Source of the DNA: Euryarchaeota archaeon UBA486
GTDB taxonomy: Archaea; Thermoplasmatota; Poseidoniia; Poseidoniales; Poseidoniaceae
DNA length: 45,423 nt
NCBI GenBank assembly: GCA_002497765.1
Contig: DAET01000055.1
Coordinates: 7,670-53,092, forward strand
Reading direction: 5' to 3'
This document shows, piece by piece, positions 35,558 to 43,712 of the stretch. Numbering within the stretch: the stretch's first letter is position 1; every line of letters begins with the position of its first letter. The notes below the pieces were generated by a model, which was not told the origin of the DNA, did not search any database, and saw nothing but the letters and a program-made list of their open reading frames with translations. A program made the position numbers and the translations under genes.

Positions 35558-36871
35558 ATGTGGAGTCGTAAGTCAGCCATGCTTGGCAGCCTAGCTGTTG
35601 CCATGTACTTGCTCGGCTTGACGCTCCGAAACACCCAACTCGTCACGATCGCCGTGGTTATCTTCGTGTTCCTTACGTGGGCTGCACTCCTTGGGAACCA
35701 TGCGGATGTTGCATCGAGCGGCCGTCGTGCCGACGAGTGGAGTGGAGAGGAAGGCATTGCCCTTGGCAACGTCGTTGCCATGCGAAAACTGTCCAGCGCT
35801 CGCATGTTTGAAGATGGAGAATTGAACGTCACCCTCAGGATGCAGAACACGTCATCCCTGCCGAAGATTTTGGAAGTTCGCGACCGCGTTCCCGAAGTCA
35901 TGCGCATCAAGGAAGGCGCCAACTACATTTTGATGGAACTCGGCCCACGCCGTGAGACCTTCATCGAATACACCGTCGAATGTCCCCTCCGTGGCTTCTA
36001 CAGCCTCGGGCCTGTGGCCGTTCGAATTCAGGACGCTTTCGGGTTGTTCCACAAGGAAAAGGAATTGCATGTCTACAACGACTTCCTTGTGTTCCCGAAG
36101 ATGGAAGACCTCAAGGAAACCTTCGTCAAGTCGCGAGTTCCCAAGATCTTCACCGGTGCTGTCAACATTCGACAACCCGGCCCTGGTTCGGAATTTTACT
36201 CGCTTCGTGAGTACTTCGAAGGTGATTCCTTCCGAGCCATCAACTGGTCGGCGTACGCTCGCTCTGGTAAGTTGATGGTCAACGAGCGTGAGCGAGACGC
36301 TGTTTCTGACGTGATCATCATCGTCGATTCCCGTGCCGTCGCTGAAACCGGACCGGTCTCAAGAAACGCCCTGGTCTATTCGACACGAGCCGCCGCTTCC
36401 CTGGCAAAGTACTTCCTTGGCCGCCGTGATTCGGTGGGCGTCATCGTGTACGGTGACGAAGTGGTCAGCGTTGACCGAGACACCGGAAAGAAGCAACTCT
36501 ACGTGATCCTGACCAAGCTTGCCGGCGCTGTTGCACGTGGAAACATTCCGCTGCAAGTCGTTGTGAACCGTATTTTGCCCCACATCAACAAGGGAAGCCC
36601 GATCATCTTCCTGTCCAACCTTGAAGACGACCCGACCATCGTGAATGCACTTCGAGATTTCCGTGCTCGAGACTTTGATGTCACCGTGCTCTCACCATCG
36701 TCCCTTGAGTTCGAATTCGATGCCAAGCGCATTGACCGAACCGGATACGAGGTCATGAAGACCGAGCGCGACGTGCTCATCGGCGAACTTCGTGGACTCG
36801 GTGTCAATATCATGGACTGGGAGCCTGACATGCTCCTTTCTACCGCTCTGGCAGGAGCACGAGGATTCTGA
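35558..36871 (+). CDS. DUF58/vWA-like protein, partner of MoxR
   Basis: A 437-residue protein with two N-terminal membrane helices (about 6-50), a beta-rich region (MRLKEGANYILMELGPRRE-like segment near 110-150), and the DUF58 signature near residues 207-245: PGPGSEFYSLREYFEGDSFR, then INWSAYARSGKLMVNERE. A vWA-like domain follows, with VIIIVDSR as the opening strand of the metal site (Asp-x-Ser form incomplete) and a later FLSNLEDD. DUF58 proteins are almost always next to MoxR and are thought to be its clients or adaptors. GAGGTGA precedes ATG 35558, as with the next gene, which begins nine bases after this stop. Confidence 0.88.
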   Translation: MWSRKSAMLGSLAVAMYLLGLTLRNTQLVTIAVVIFVFLTWAALLGNHADVASSGRRADEWSGEEGIALGNVVAMRKLSSARMFEDGELNVTLRMQNTSSLPKILEVRDRVPEVMRIKEGANYILMELGPRRETFIEYTVECPLRGFYSLGPVAVRIQDAFGLFHKEKELHVYNDFLVFPKMEDLKETFVKSRVPKIFTGAVNIRQPGPGSEFYSLREYFEGDSFRAINWSAYARSGKLMVNERERDAVSDVIIIVDSRAVAETGPVSRNALVYSTRAAASLAKYFLGRRDSVGVIVYGDEVVSVDRDTGKKQLYVILTKLAGAVARGNIPLQVVVNRILPHINKGSPIIFLSNLEDDPTIVNALRDFRARDFDVTVLSPSSLEFEFDAKRIDRTGYEVMKTERDVLIGELRGLGVNIMDWEPDMLLSTALAGARGF

Positions 36872-36880
36872 GGTGAAACG

Positions 36881-37795
36881 ATGACCATCAACAAGCCATC
36901 CGCTGATACCTCTCACCTGTACGACGGGAAGACCGTTCGCTCATCTGCTCCTTCCCGCAAGAAGGCAGCCGGCCAGGTCGGCACGGGCAGCGCCATTCCG
37001 GAAGATGCGATTCCCACCGTGGAAATCCCCGGTTTCATCGAAAGCCTCCTCGGCGGGCCTTTGGTTCCGAAAATGAAGTTCTTGCCTCCTGACAAGATGG
37101 TGCAAAACCTCCAGATCGCCGTTTACGGTGTCTTGGTCGGTTTGGCCTTCCTGACCTACATCATCTCCCCTCCTCAGGGCACCATGTGGTACATCCTCAC
37201 GGGCAGCCTCGGACTGGCCAACATCATGCAGTTGACCATCATTGCCGCCGCAACGGTCCTCGGTTTCATGGGCACGTTCCGTCGGGATGCACGCCTTTCT
37301 CTCGGTAGTAACCTGTTGTTCATCCTCGCCATTCTCCGGTTTGCTTCGTCCAAGACGTCGCTGGCGCTCGATGTTGACATCGGCCCGACGATGCTCTCGG
37401 TTCTCGTGGTCGTCTACGCCGTGCTTCTCATCATGTATTTCGAGCTCAGCAACGGTGTCATTCGATATTCCATGCTGGACACCAGCATTCGTACCAACGA
37501 AGTTTACGTCATGAACCCCAAGAAGATCGTTGGCAAGTACCACCGTTCGCTGGTCACCAATCCCATTCTCGCCACCTTGTTGGCATGGTTCGTCCTCTCG
37601 GCCAACACCATTCTTCCAGCCTTCGTGAGCATTTTTTCTGAAGACACGGGCCAGCGTATGCGTGAATCGGTTGAGTTGACCTCGGTCTACGGTGTCGCTC
37701 TTGGAACGCTGTTTGTGTTCATCACCGTTGGCATCCTGTTTGGCCTGAACCTTCCCACCCACCTTCAGCGATTCCGCGAACGTCAGGCCGACTGA
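36881..37795 (+). CDS. Multi-pass membrane protein of the MoxR-DUF58 operon
   Basis: A 304-residue protein that I do not recognise by family. A polar N-terminus of about 65 residues, ending in VEIPGFIESLLGGPLVPKMK, leads into six or seven membrane helices, with charged loops near DTSIRTNEVYVMNPKKIVGK (about 205-225) and before the last helix. It is the last gene of the run and follows the DUF58 gene with AGGTGA before the ATG, so it is probably made with it. In related operons a membrane protein at this place is often the anchor of the MoxR/vWA complex; that role is inference. The stop is six bases from the end of the convergent aspartate kinase gene. Confidence 0.7.
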   Translation: MTINKPSADTSHLYDGKTVRSSAPSRKKAAGQVGTGSAIPEDAIPTVEIPGFIESLLGGPLVPKMKFLPPDKMVQNLQIAVYGVLVGLAFLTYIISPPQGTMWYILTGSLGLANIMQLTIIAAATVLGFMGTFRRDARLSLGSNLLFILAILRFASSKTSLALDVDIGPTMLSVLVVVYAVLLIMYFELSNGVIRYSMLDTSIRTNEVYVMNPKKIVGKYHRSLVTNPILATLLAWFVLSANTILPAFVSIFSEDTGQRMRESVELTSVYGVALGTLFVFITVGILFGLNLPTHLQRFRERQAD

Positions 37796-37801
37796 TGGTT
37801 C

Positions 37802-39103
37802 TCAAGCCGAAATCAACGTCATGATTTCATCGAGCATCCGTGAGATGTCCACTCGATTTGACAGCATGTGGATCGAAGCCACTGATTCGTACAGCAGGGC
37901 GGGCGTAGGTTCCTCGGTCTCGAGGAGGTTGTGAAGGTAATCGATGTCCCTGCATCCAATGAACGACAGCATGGAGGCATAGTACTCGTACGACACCGAG
38001 GATGCGTGCTGTTGGACGATCTGAACGCCTCTGGTTACGTCGTGCTGCCGGAACACGAATCGCCACTGCGTGTTTGTGGTGTCAAAAGAGCAGATACGAA
38101 CATCAGCTTCTTTGAGGGCTTGGAGCAAATCGCTGAGGGCCATGGCTGCGTCCTGGGAATACCGAACTTCGGCGTTCACACAAGCAACACGGGGAATGCA
38201 TGCGATGCCCTTGATGCTCGGCTCTGCCTCAATGTCAGGGCCAATGACGGTCTTCATTCCGTTTTCTTTGTAGCTCATGAGGTGTCGTATCTCAATTGGA
38301 ATCCCCATTTCGTACACGGGCTCAACGGTAGCAGGATGCAAGATGGTAGCGTCTGCGTTGGCAAACTCAATCGCTTCGCCGTAGCCCAGGTAAGGAATCG
38401 GCGAGGTTTGGACGCCCCAGCGTGGGTTTACCGGGTAAATACCGAGCACGTCCTTCCATAATACCACGCGTTGTGCCTGGAGAAGTGCTGCGAGCGCCGT
38501 GGCCGTGTGGTCGCTTCCACCTCGGCCGAGCAAGGCGATGTCGCCGTCGGAGCCTTCGCCAAACCACCCCGTGACCACCGGGACACCGTGGAAGGCGCTT
38601 CGGTCTAGTTTGGCTTGGGACGCCTTGAGGTCCACCCTTGCCGCCGTTCCAGAACCGTCGAGTTGCAGTCCGATGTCTTCCGCGCCGACCGGGTGGGCGT
38701 CCAGTCCTCGGAGGGAAAGGCCGTGAGCGATGACCAAGGCTGAGAGGCGTTCGCCAGAGGCGAGGAGTCGGTTGTAGGCTCGCAGGTCGTCGCGGTCCGT
38801 GGCCAAGGCATTCAGCGATTCTTCAATCCCGTCCAGTACACGTTGAAACACGTCATAGAGGGGTGAATCAACGAGCGTGGGTGAAAAACGAAGATGGTGC
38901 TTAGCGAGGTCGTACACCAGTCGCCCCGCATACCGTGGTTCTTGGGCGGCACGCATCAACCGGTCAGTGGTTCCCCACAGTGCCGAGACGACAACGATGA
39001 CCGGTTGTTCAGCTTCGAGCAAGATGTTCGCGATGCGTTCCAGGTCCGTACCATCACGAAGGCATGAGCCACCGAATTTGTGGACCTCCAAATCCTCATG
39101 CAT
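37802..39103 (-). CDS. lysC: Aspartate kinase
   Basis: A 433-residue kinase with the N-terminal motif VHKFGGSCL (Lys-Phe-Gly-Gly-Ser at residues 9-13), the internal LLGRGGSDHTATALAALL, the segment LGYGEAIEFANADATILHP, and a C-terminal regulatory region of two ACT-like parts (from about residue 310). It phosphorylates aspartate on the way to aspartate semialdehyde, used for Lys, Thr and Met and, in archaea, as a building block of the early aromatic pathway. It overlaps chorismate synthase by eight bases, at the end of the shikimate operon. That placement suggests that its main task is to feed the archaeal aromatic route. Feedback control through the ACT region is inferred from the family. Confidence 0.93.
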   Translation of the reverse strand: MHEDLEVHKFGGSCLRDGTDLERIANILLEAEQPVIVVVSALWGTTDRLMRAAQEPRYAGRLVYDLAKHHLRFSPTLVDSPLYDVFQRVLDGIEESLNALATDRDDLRAYNRLLASGERLSALVIAHGLSLRGLDAHPVGAEDIGLQLDGSGTAARVDLKASQAKLDRSAFHGVPVVTGWFGEGSDGDIALLGRGGSDHTATALAALLQAQRVVLWKDVLGIYPVNPRWGVQTSPIPYLGYGEAIEFANADATILHPATVEPVYEMGIPIEIRHLMSYKENGMKTVIGPDIEAEPSIKGIACIPRVACVNAEVRYSQDAAMALSDLLQALKEADVRICSFDTTNTQWRFVFRQHDVTRGVQIVQQHASSVSYEYYASMLSFIGCRDIDYLHNLLETEEPTPALLYESVASIHMLSNRVDISRMLDEIMTLISA

Positions 39104-40178
39104 CGTGGAACCCTCCTCTCACCATCAAATCACCAACGACCAACAACGCCATGGCCTCAACGACGGCAACCGCCCTTGGTCCGAGGACGGGGTCGTGGCG
39201 ACCCTTGACGAGCAACGGTTCCTGTTGGTTGGTGCTGAGGTTCAACGTGTGTTGCTCTTGTGGGATGCTGGATGGCGGCTTGAACGCCACGCGGACTTTG
39301 ACCGGTGCACCTGTTGACAGACCGGCCAAAGCACCGTCGGGTTGTTCACCCAGCAACACGGGCTCATCGGCTGAACCTCCCCATGGGCTGTTGTGTTCGC
39401 TGCCATGCATGGTTTGGACGGCAAAGCCGTGGCCAAATTCCACGCCTCGAGCGGCAGGAATCGCCATCATGGCTCGAGCCAGCGCAGGCTCCAATCCATC
39501 AAACCATGGTTCACCCAGGCCCAATGGAAGGCCCTGAACGGTCAGGTCGACACGGGAACCGATGGAATTGCGTTGCTTTTTCGTGGATTCGACCAGTTCT
39601 GCCATGGATGCTGCAGCCTGCGGATCTCGGCATCGGAGCGCCTCGCACGTTTCGTTGGCCCAGCGAGGTGGACAGTCCTCAACAGGGGCGGCCTCCACGT
39701 TTCCAATCGCACCGAGGTGGGCTTCGACACGGATGCCGTGCTCCTCGAGCCACGGACGTACCACGGCGGCAACAGCCACCAAGGGGGCGGTCATGCGGGC
39801 GCTTGATGTTCCGCCCCCCCGCAGGTCGGCTTCTCCCTTGGTGCGTTTCAGCATGACCATGTCTTGATGGCCGGGGCGAGGATGGTTGGGCAGAAAGCTG
39901 TAATCGCTTGAACGAGCGTCTTGGTTGGCGATGTGAACCTCAATCGGTTCACCTGTCGTGATGCCGTTCACGACGCCTGTGCGCCATTCGACACGGTCCG
40001 CTTCCTTTCGCTTGCTGCTGTAGGTACCACCTGTTTTTCGGAGTTTCATGGCCGATTGAACCCGTTCTTCATCCACCTTCAGGCCTTCTGGTAACCCCTC
40101 AACCAGCGCCCCCACAAAGGGACCGTGGCTTGAGCCACGCAGGGTAACTCGCAAAGCCTCACCAAGACCCATGTTCAT
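39096..40178 (-). CDS. aroC: Chorismate synthase
   Basis: A 360-residue enzyme of normal length. The signatures are RVTLRGSSHG (residues 10-19), LRKTGGTYSSKRKEADRVEW, PNHPRPGHQDMVM and GGGTSSARMTAP, which make the FMN and EPSP sites, and a late EFGHGFAVQTMHGSEHN. It removes phosphate from 5-enolpyruvylshikimate-3-phosphate to make chorismate, with reduced FMN as helper. Start ATG 40178; a second ATG two codons in is equivalent. It follows shikimate kinase by 42 bases and overlaps lysC by eight, so it belongs to the same operon. Confidence 0.95.
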   Translation of the reverse strand: MNMGLGEALRVTLRGSSHGPFVGALVEGLPEGLKVDEERVQSAMKLRKTGGTYSSKRKEADRVEWRTGVVNGITTGEPIEVHIANQDARSSDYSFLPNHPRPGHQDMVMLKRTKGEADLRGGGTSSARMTAPLVAVAAVVRPWLEEHGIRVEAHLGAIGNVEAAPVEDCPPRWANETCEALRCRDPQAAASMAELVESTKKQRNSIGSRVDLTVQGLPLGLGEPWFDGLEPALARAMMAIPAARGVEFGHGFAVQTMHGSEHNSPWGGSADEPVLLGEQPDGALAGLSTGAPVKVRVAFKPPSSIPQEQHTLNLSTNQQEPLLVKGRHDPVLGPRAVAVVEAMALLVVGDLMVRGGFHDA

Positions 40179-40220
40179 GGTTGAACAGGAAGAGGACTCG
40201 CTGGCCCTTTTAGAAGGTGT

Positions 40221-41114
40221 TCACTCGGTTTCGAGAGCGTCGCCCCGAGAAAGAAATCGAGTTTCGATCAATTCTGCCTGCGGATAGCGCATGGTGTACC
40301 ATGTTTTGATGCGCTCAAGCGTGGGGCCTTGCTGGCTGGGGACCACGATGACCAAGGCTGGTCCGGAACCCGAAACGCCCGCCGCTCGAGCACTGTTCAT
40401 GAACGAGTCGTTCGCCATTTTCCGGCCCTCAATGTCGCGTAAAGCGGCGACCGTTCCTCGCCCGTTCCATGTCATTGCCACGAGCGGATTGTTGGCTTGA
40501 AGTGCACTGAGGGCTTCTTGGAAGGCGGTCAATTGGGAGGCAAAATCTTCCAGACCAGGCTGGGATTTCCGGGGGCCACGGAGCACCAGAAGCACAATCC
40601 AGTCCTCTGGTGGAAGGCCTGGTTCATCCATCAAGACGCCTTCGGAAACCGGAGCTTGTACGTCGATCAATTTCCAACCGGGGTGGAGACAAGCCCATGC
40701 ATCATCGATGGACCCGGTGAGGGAGATTCCTGCGGCAATTTGCGCGTTCGCTGCCAAGGCCACGAGTTCATGGTCGCTGAGGCTCGTGTCCGTTGCATTG
40801 CACAAGGCTCGTAACGCAGCGATACAAACGGCGGCTGAGGACTTCAGACCCTGCTTTTTGGGGACATCGGATTTGATACCCCAGTGGAGGTCATTTTCGG
40901 CGTGTCCATCCGGAAGTGGATGGCCTTCAGCAATCCATGCCTCAAGAAGTGCCGTGAGCACGCCATCGCCGTCGAGGACCTCCCGCTTGCTTGGTTTGTC
41001 GAGCAGTCGCACGGTGACGTGCAGGTCAAGCGCCATGGCTGCACCGTAGCCGAGGGCGGCGGCGTGGAGAAGGCTGCACGCGCCGTGAGCTTGCCCCTTC
41101 CCCAGTACGGCCAT
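40221..41114 (-). CDS. Archaeal-type (GHMP superfamily) shikimate kinase
   Basis: A 297-residue kinase of the GHMP superfamily. The ATP loop is VPKKQGLKSSAAVCIAA (residues 84-100), the N-terminal strand-helix is GQAHGACSLLHAAALGYGAAMAL, and the C-terminal motif is ARAAGVSGSGPALVIVV. It phosphorylates shikimate with ATP. Bacterial shikimate kinases have a P-loop fold instead, so this form is a clear archaeal marker. Homoserine or mevalonate kinases are other GHMP members, but the position between the 3-dehydroquinate synthase II gene (three bases upstream) and chorismate synthase settles the call. Confidence 0.9.
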   Translation of the reverse strand: MAVLGKGQAHGACSLLHAAALGYGAAMALDLHVTVRLLDKPSKREVLDGDGVLTALLEAWIAEGHPLPDGHAENDLHWGIKSDVPKKQGLKSSAAVCIAALRALCNATDTSLSDHELVALAANAQIAAGISLTGSIDDAWACLHPGWKLIDVQAPVSEGVLMDEPGLPPEDWIVLLVLRGPRKSQPGLEDFASQLTAFQEALSALQANNPLVAMTWNGRGTVAALRDIEGRKMANDSFMNSARAAGVSGSGPALVIVVPSQQGPTLERIKTWYTMRYPQAELIETRFLSRGDALETE

Positions 41115-41117
41115 GTA

Positions 41118-42149
41118 TCATCGCTCCTCGATGCCTCCTTGGATCGGAACACCGACATGTCGTGCGTCGTGACCCTCCCATCCCAGGATGCGTTGACCGG
41201 GTTGGAGTTCGGTGACGGCTACGGCGTGCAAATGTTCTGATACGAGGCGGACTGTTTCCGCTTGTTGCATGAAAACATGAGAGGTATTATCGTTTTGCTG
41301 CAATATGTTGATTTTTCTGCCTGTAATCTTAACCATCGGACGTTGTTCAATTTTCACACGTCCCAGCACGACCTTTCGTGTTTCTCCGGAGGTGGATACA
41401 CCAAGGATGCTGTCGCCGGCCTCAAGTTCTGCGATGTACTTCGTTGTACCGTCGCCCATCATCACGTAGGTATGAGGTGCCCCAGCATTGACGCGAAACG
41501 GACGCGTTGGCACAAACGTGGAGGGGATGGTTTCGCTGTGAACGAGAAAGAGGGTGCGTGCACTTGAGCCGACGAGGATTCCCTCGCCTTGCGAAAACGA
41601 TGAGAGGAAATCCAGGCAATACCGGTCGCCAAGGCCTGCTTGTTCGACAGATTCGACCGACAGTGGTGCGAGCTGTAGGCTGTCCACGGCTGCTGTTTCG
41701 AACGATTGGTCTGGCTCGTGGCGTTCCAGACGCTGGGCTTTGACACTCAGGGCTGCTTCAAGCATGGCCGGTTCGGATGAAATCACCAATGCATCCACGC
41801 CCTGTTCAAGCGCAAATCCCGCTCCTTGTGCTTCCAGTGGGGTGTTGATGACGGCAGCGATTTTCGTGTGGCTGCCGCTTCGATGTGCGATGAGGTTTTC
41901 CAGCGGAATCATCGACCAGGTCTCGCATTCGACCATGATCCAATCCACGGTACCCATATGGGCAATACCATCGTTTTGAGTCGCCCCGTCATTGATGATC
42001 ACGTGCGCACCAAGCACGCGTTCACCCTGGTAGAGAACACCATCCACGGCACGCAGATGATCCTGCGTGGCGCCTTCGGAAAAGACACGGTCAACCTTAC
42101 CCGTCTCGGCGTCTTTCTCTCCATCGTTTGGACGAAGCCAGATTTCCAT
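41118..42149 (-). CDS. aroB': 3-dehydroquinate synthase II (archaeal)
   Basis: A 343-residue enzyme of the archaeal dehydroquinate synthase type, unrelated to bacterial AroB. Diagnostic parts are VDWIMVECETWSMIPLENLIAHR, VGSSARTLFLVHSETI, TRPFRVNAGAPHTYVMMGDG, and AELEAGDSILGVSTSGETRKVVLGRVKIEQRPM. It oxidatively deaminates and cyclises 2-amino-3,7-dideoxy-D-threo-hept-6-ulosonate to 3-dehydroquinate with NAD+. The gene that makes that substrate ends nine bases upstream. No dehydroquinase, shikimate dehydrogenase or EPSP synthase gene is in the window. Confidence 0.95.
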   Translation of the reverse strand: MEIWLRPNDGEKDAETGKVDRVFSEGATQDHLRAVDGVLYQGERVLGAHVIINDGATQNDGIAHMGTVDWIMVECETWSMIPLENLIAHRSGSHTKIAAVINTPLEAQGAGFALEQGVDALVISSEPAMLEAALSVKAQRLERHEPDQSFETAAVDSLQLAPLSVESVEQAGLGDRYCLDFLSSFSQGEGILVGSSARTLFLVHSETIPSTFVPTRPFRVNAGAPHTYVMMGDGTTKYIAELEAGDSILGVSTSGETRKVVLGRVKIEQRPMVKITGRKINILQQNDNTSHVFMQQAETVRLVSEHLHAVAVTELQPGQRILGWEGHDARHVGVPIQGGIEER

Positions 42150-42158
42150 GACATCAAC

Positions 42159-42956
42159 TCACAAGCCACCGGCTTCCATCGCTTCAGCGGCCGAAGCACC
42201 TTCGTGGACCATGAGGACGAGGGCCTTTGCCATGGCGCCAGGATTGCTGTGGGCGAAGACTTGGCGACCCATGCAGACACCACTGGCACCAGCGTTCAGG
42301 GCCTGTTCGACCATGGAGAGCACGTCGGCGGTGTTCCCGCTCGCAGGTCCACCGGCGAGCAGCAGTGGGATGGGCGCACTGGCCGCGACGCGCTCAAACG
42401 AGGTAGCATCCCCTGTCCAGACACATTTTGCTGCGTCGCAGCCCAACTCGAAAGCTAACCTGACGGCATGGGCTTGGGATCGTGTGATGTCATCGTCCTG
42501 GTGATTCAAGTGCGGGCCCCGTGCGTAGACCATACCGAAGGCTGGCAGGCCGGCGTGGAGGGCTTGACGGTTCAGTTCACCCATTCGCTGAACCATATCA
42601 GCTTCGTGTTCGCTGCCCATGTTGACTTGGCTTGACACGCCGATGCCACCACGCAGCAAGGTCTCGTCGGCGTGGCCGACCAGGACTTTGTTGTTCATGT
42701 CGGGGCCTGCATGCCGAGTGGAGACTGAATAATGGACGACCATGCTGGTCTTGGTTCCTTCACAGAGGTGAGCGAAGGCGCTGACCAGCCCTTTTTGGGC
42801 GACAATAACGTCGACGCTGGCGTTGATGAGGGATTGAATCAGCCCCTCAAGGTCTTCGAGACCGTCCGTGGGGTAATCGGATGCGCCGTGGTCGATGGGG
42901 ATCCAAACACCTCGCCCGTTGGGCAGCAAGCGATTGAGGCGTTCAGCCTTGTCCAT
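42159..42956 (-). CDS. aroA': 2-amino-3,7-dideoxy-D-threo-hept-6-ulosonate synthase
   Basis: A 265-residue class I aldolase-fold enzyme (DeoC/FbaB family). The catalytic set can be placed: Asp22 in WIPIDHGASDYP, Tyr144 in GMVYARG, and the Schiff-base Lys177 in CDAAKCVWTGD, with the phosphate-binding LLLAGGPASGNTADV. It condenses a 6-deoxy-5-ketofructose phosphate with aspartate semialdehyde, the first step of the archaeal aromatic pathway. Fructose bisphosphate aldolase is the close relative, but the operon with dehydroquinate synthase II and aspartate kinase makes the aromatic role far more likely. First biosynthetic gene of the minus-strand operon, 52 bases after the regulator. Confidence 0.92.
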   Translation of the reverse strand: MDKAERLNRLLPNGRGVWIPIDHGASDYPTDGLEDLEGLIQSLINASVDVIVAQKGLVSAFAHLCEGTKTSMVVHYSVSTRHAGPDMNNKVLVGHADETLLRGGIGVSSQVNMGSEHEADMVQRMGELNRQALHAGLPAFGMVYARGPHLNHQDDDITRSQAHAVRLAFELGCDAAKCVWTGDATSFERVAASAPIPLLLAGGPASGNTADVLSMVEQALNAGASGVCMGRQVFAHSNPGAMAKALVLMVHEGASAAEAMEAGGL

Positions 42957-43008
42957 GGACCTGCGAGGTTGCCGCCTTCATCAAAGGTTTGTTTGGTCCG
43001 GTTGTGCA

Positions 43009-43641
43009 TCAGAGTTGGCTGCCAGCCCATACAAGGACGGCTTGTTCTGCTGATTGCAGGTGTTCTTGATAGGTTGAGCGAGCGATCCCGAGGATGTCAG
43101 CGAGGGCCTGCATGGTGATGGCTTTCGGCTCGTTGTAGAAACCATGCTTGACCGCCAATTCATAGCACTCGTACTGACGAGGCGTAAGGGCGTTTTGGAG
43201 TCCATTCTGGTCTGAGTGGATTTCTGTGACCCGAACGTTGGCCGGTGGGAAGAAGGCCTTGCTCATTTTGACGAACGCAGCGATGGCGTCAGGCAACCCT
43301 CTCACCGTCAAATACAGTTTCCCGTTTTCAAGAATGGTTGGTGACATGACGTGGATGCTCGTGGATTTTGCCGCCAAGCAAACGAGGGGATGGGTGTTCC
43401 AAACCACGAGCCCCTCGCCATTTCGATCATCCAGATGTTGTTCAACCTCCACATAGGGAATTTGGTCTAAATCGTCGACGGTTTTTCCTTCCTTGTAGGA
43501 GGGAAGAACGACTTGGCGCACGCCCTCTGGTGTAATGTGGAGGTTGGCGACGAAGGTTAGGCCATCCACCACGTCGGTCAGTTCGACCAGGTCAGTCTTC
43601 GCCAACGAAGCCTCCTCCCACGTCAAGGTGACCTCCCGCAT
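43009..43641 (-). CDS. HTH_10 (bacterio-opsin activator type) transcription regulator
   Basis: A 210-residue regulator. The C-terminal part (residues 151-203) is a HTH_10 domain: LTPRQYECYELAVKHGFY, then ITMQALADILGIARSTYQEHLQSAEQAVL. The N-terminal 140 residues form a separate alpha/beta domain that could sense a ligand, but it matches nothing I can name. HTH_10 proteins are common archaeal transcription regulators. ATG 43641 is chosen because GAAGGG lies six bases upstream; the frame is open 18 codons earlier without a ribosome site. It lies 52 bases upstream of the aromatic operon on the same strand and may be its first gene and its controller; this is inference from position only. Confidence 0.85.
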   Translation of the reverse strand: MREVTLTWEEASLAKTDLVELTDVVDGLTFVANLHITPEGVRQVVLPSYKEGKTVDDLDQIPYVEVEQHLDDRNGEGLVVWNTHPLVCLAAKSTSIHVMSPTILENGKLYLTVRGLPDAIAAFVKMSKAFFPPANVRVTEIHSDQNGLQNALTPRQYECYELAVKHGFYNEPKAITMQALADILGIARSTYQEHLQSAEQAVLVWAGSQL

Positions 43642-43712
43642 GCACGACCCTTCATTCCACTTGTTGTTATGACCTTTGCATGGCTGGTGATACAACGTGG
43701 AGGGTAAATCGC

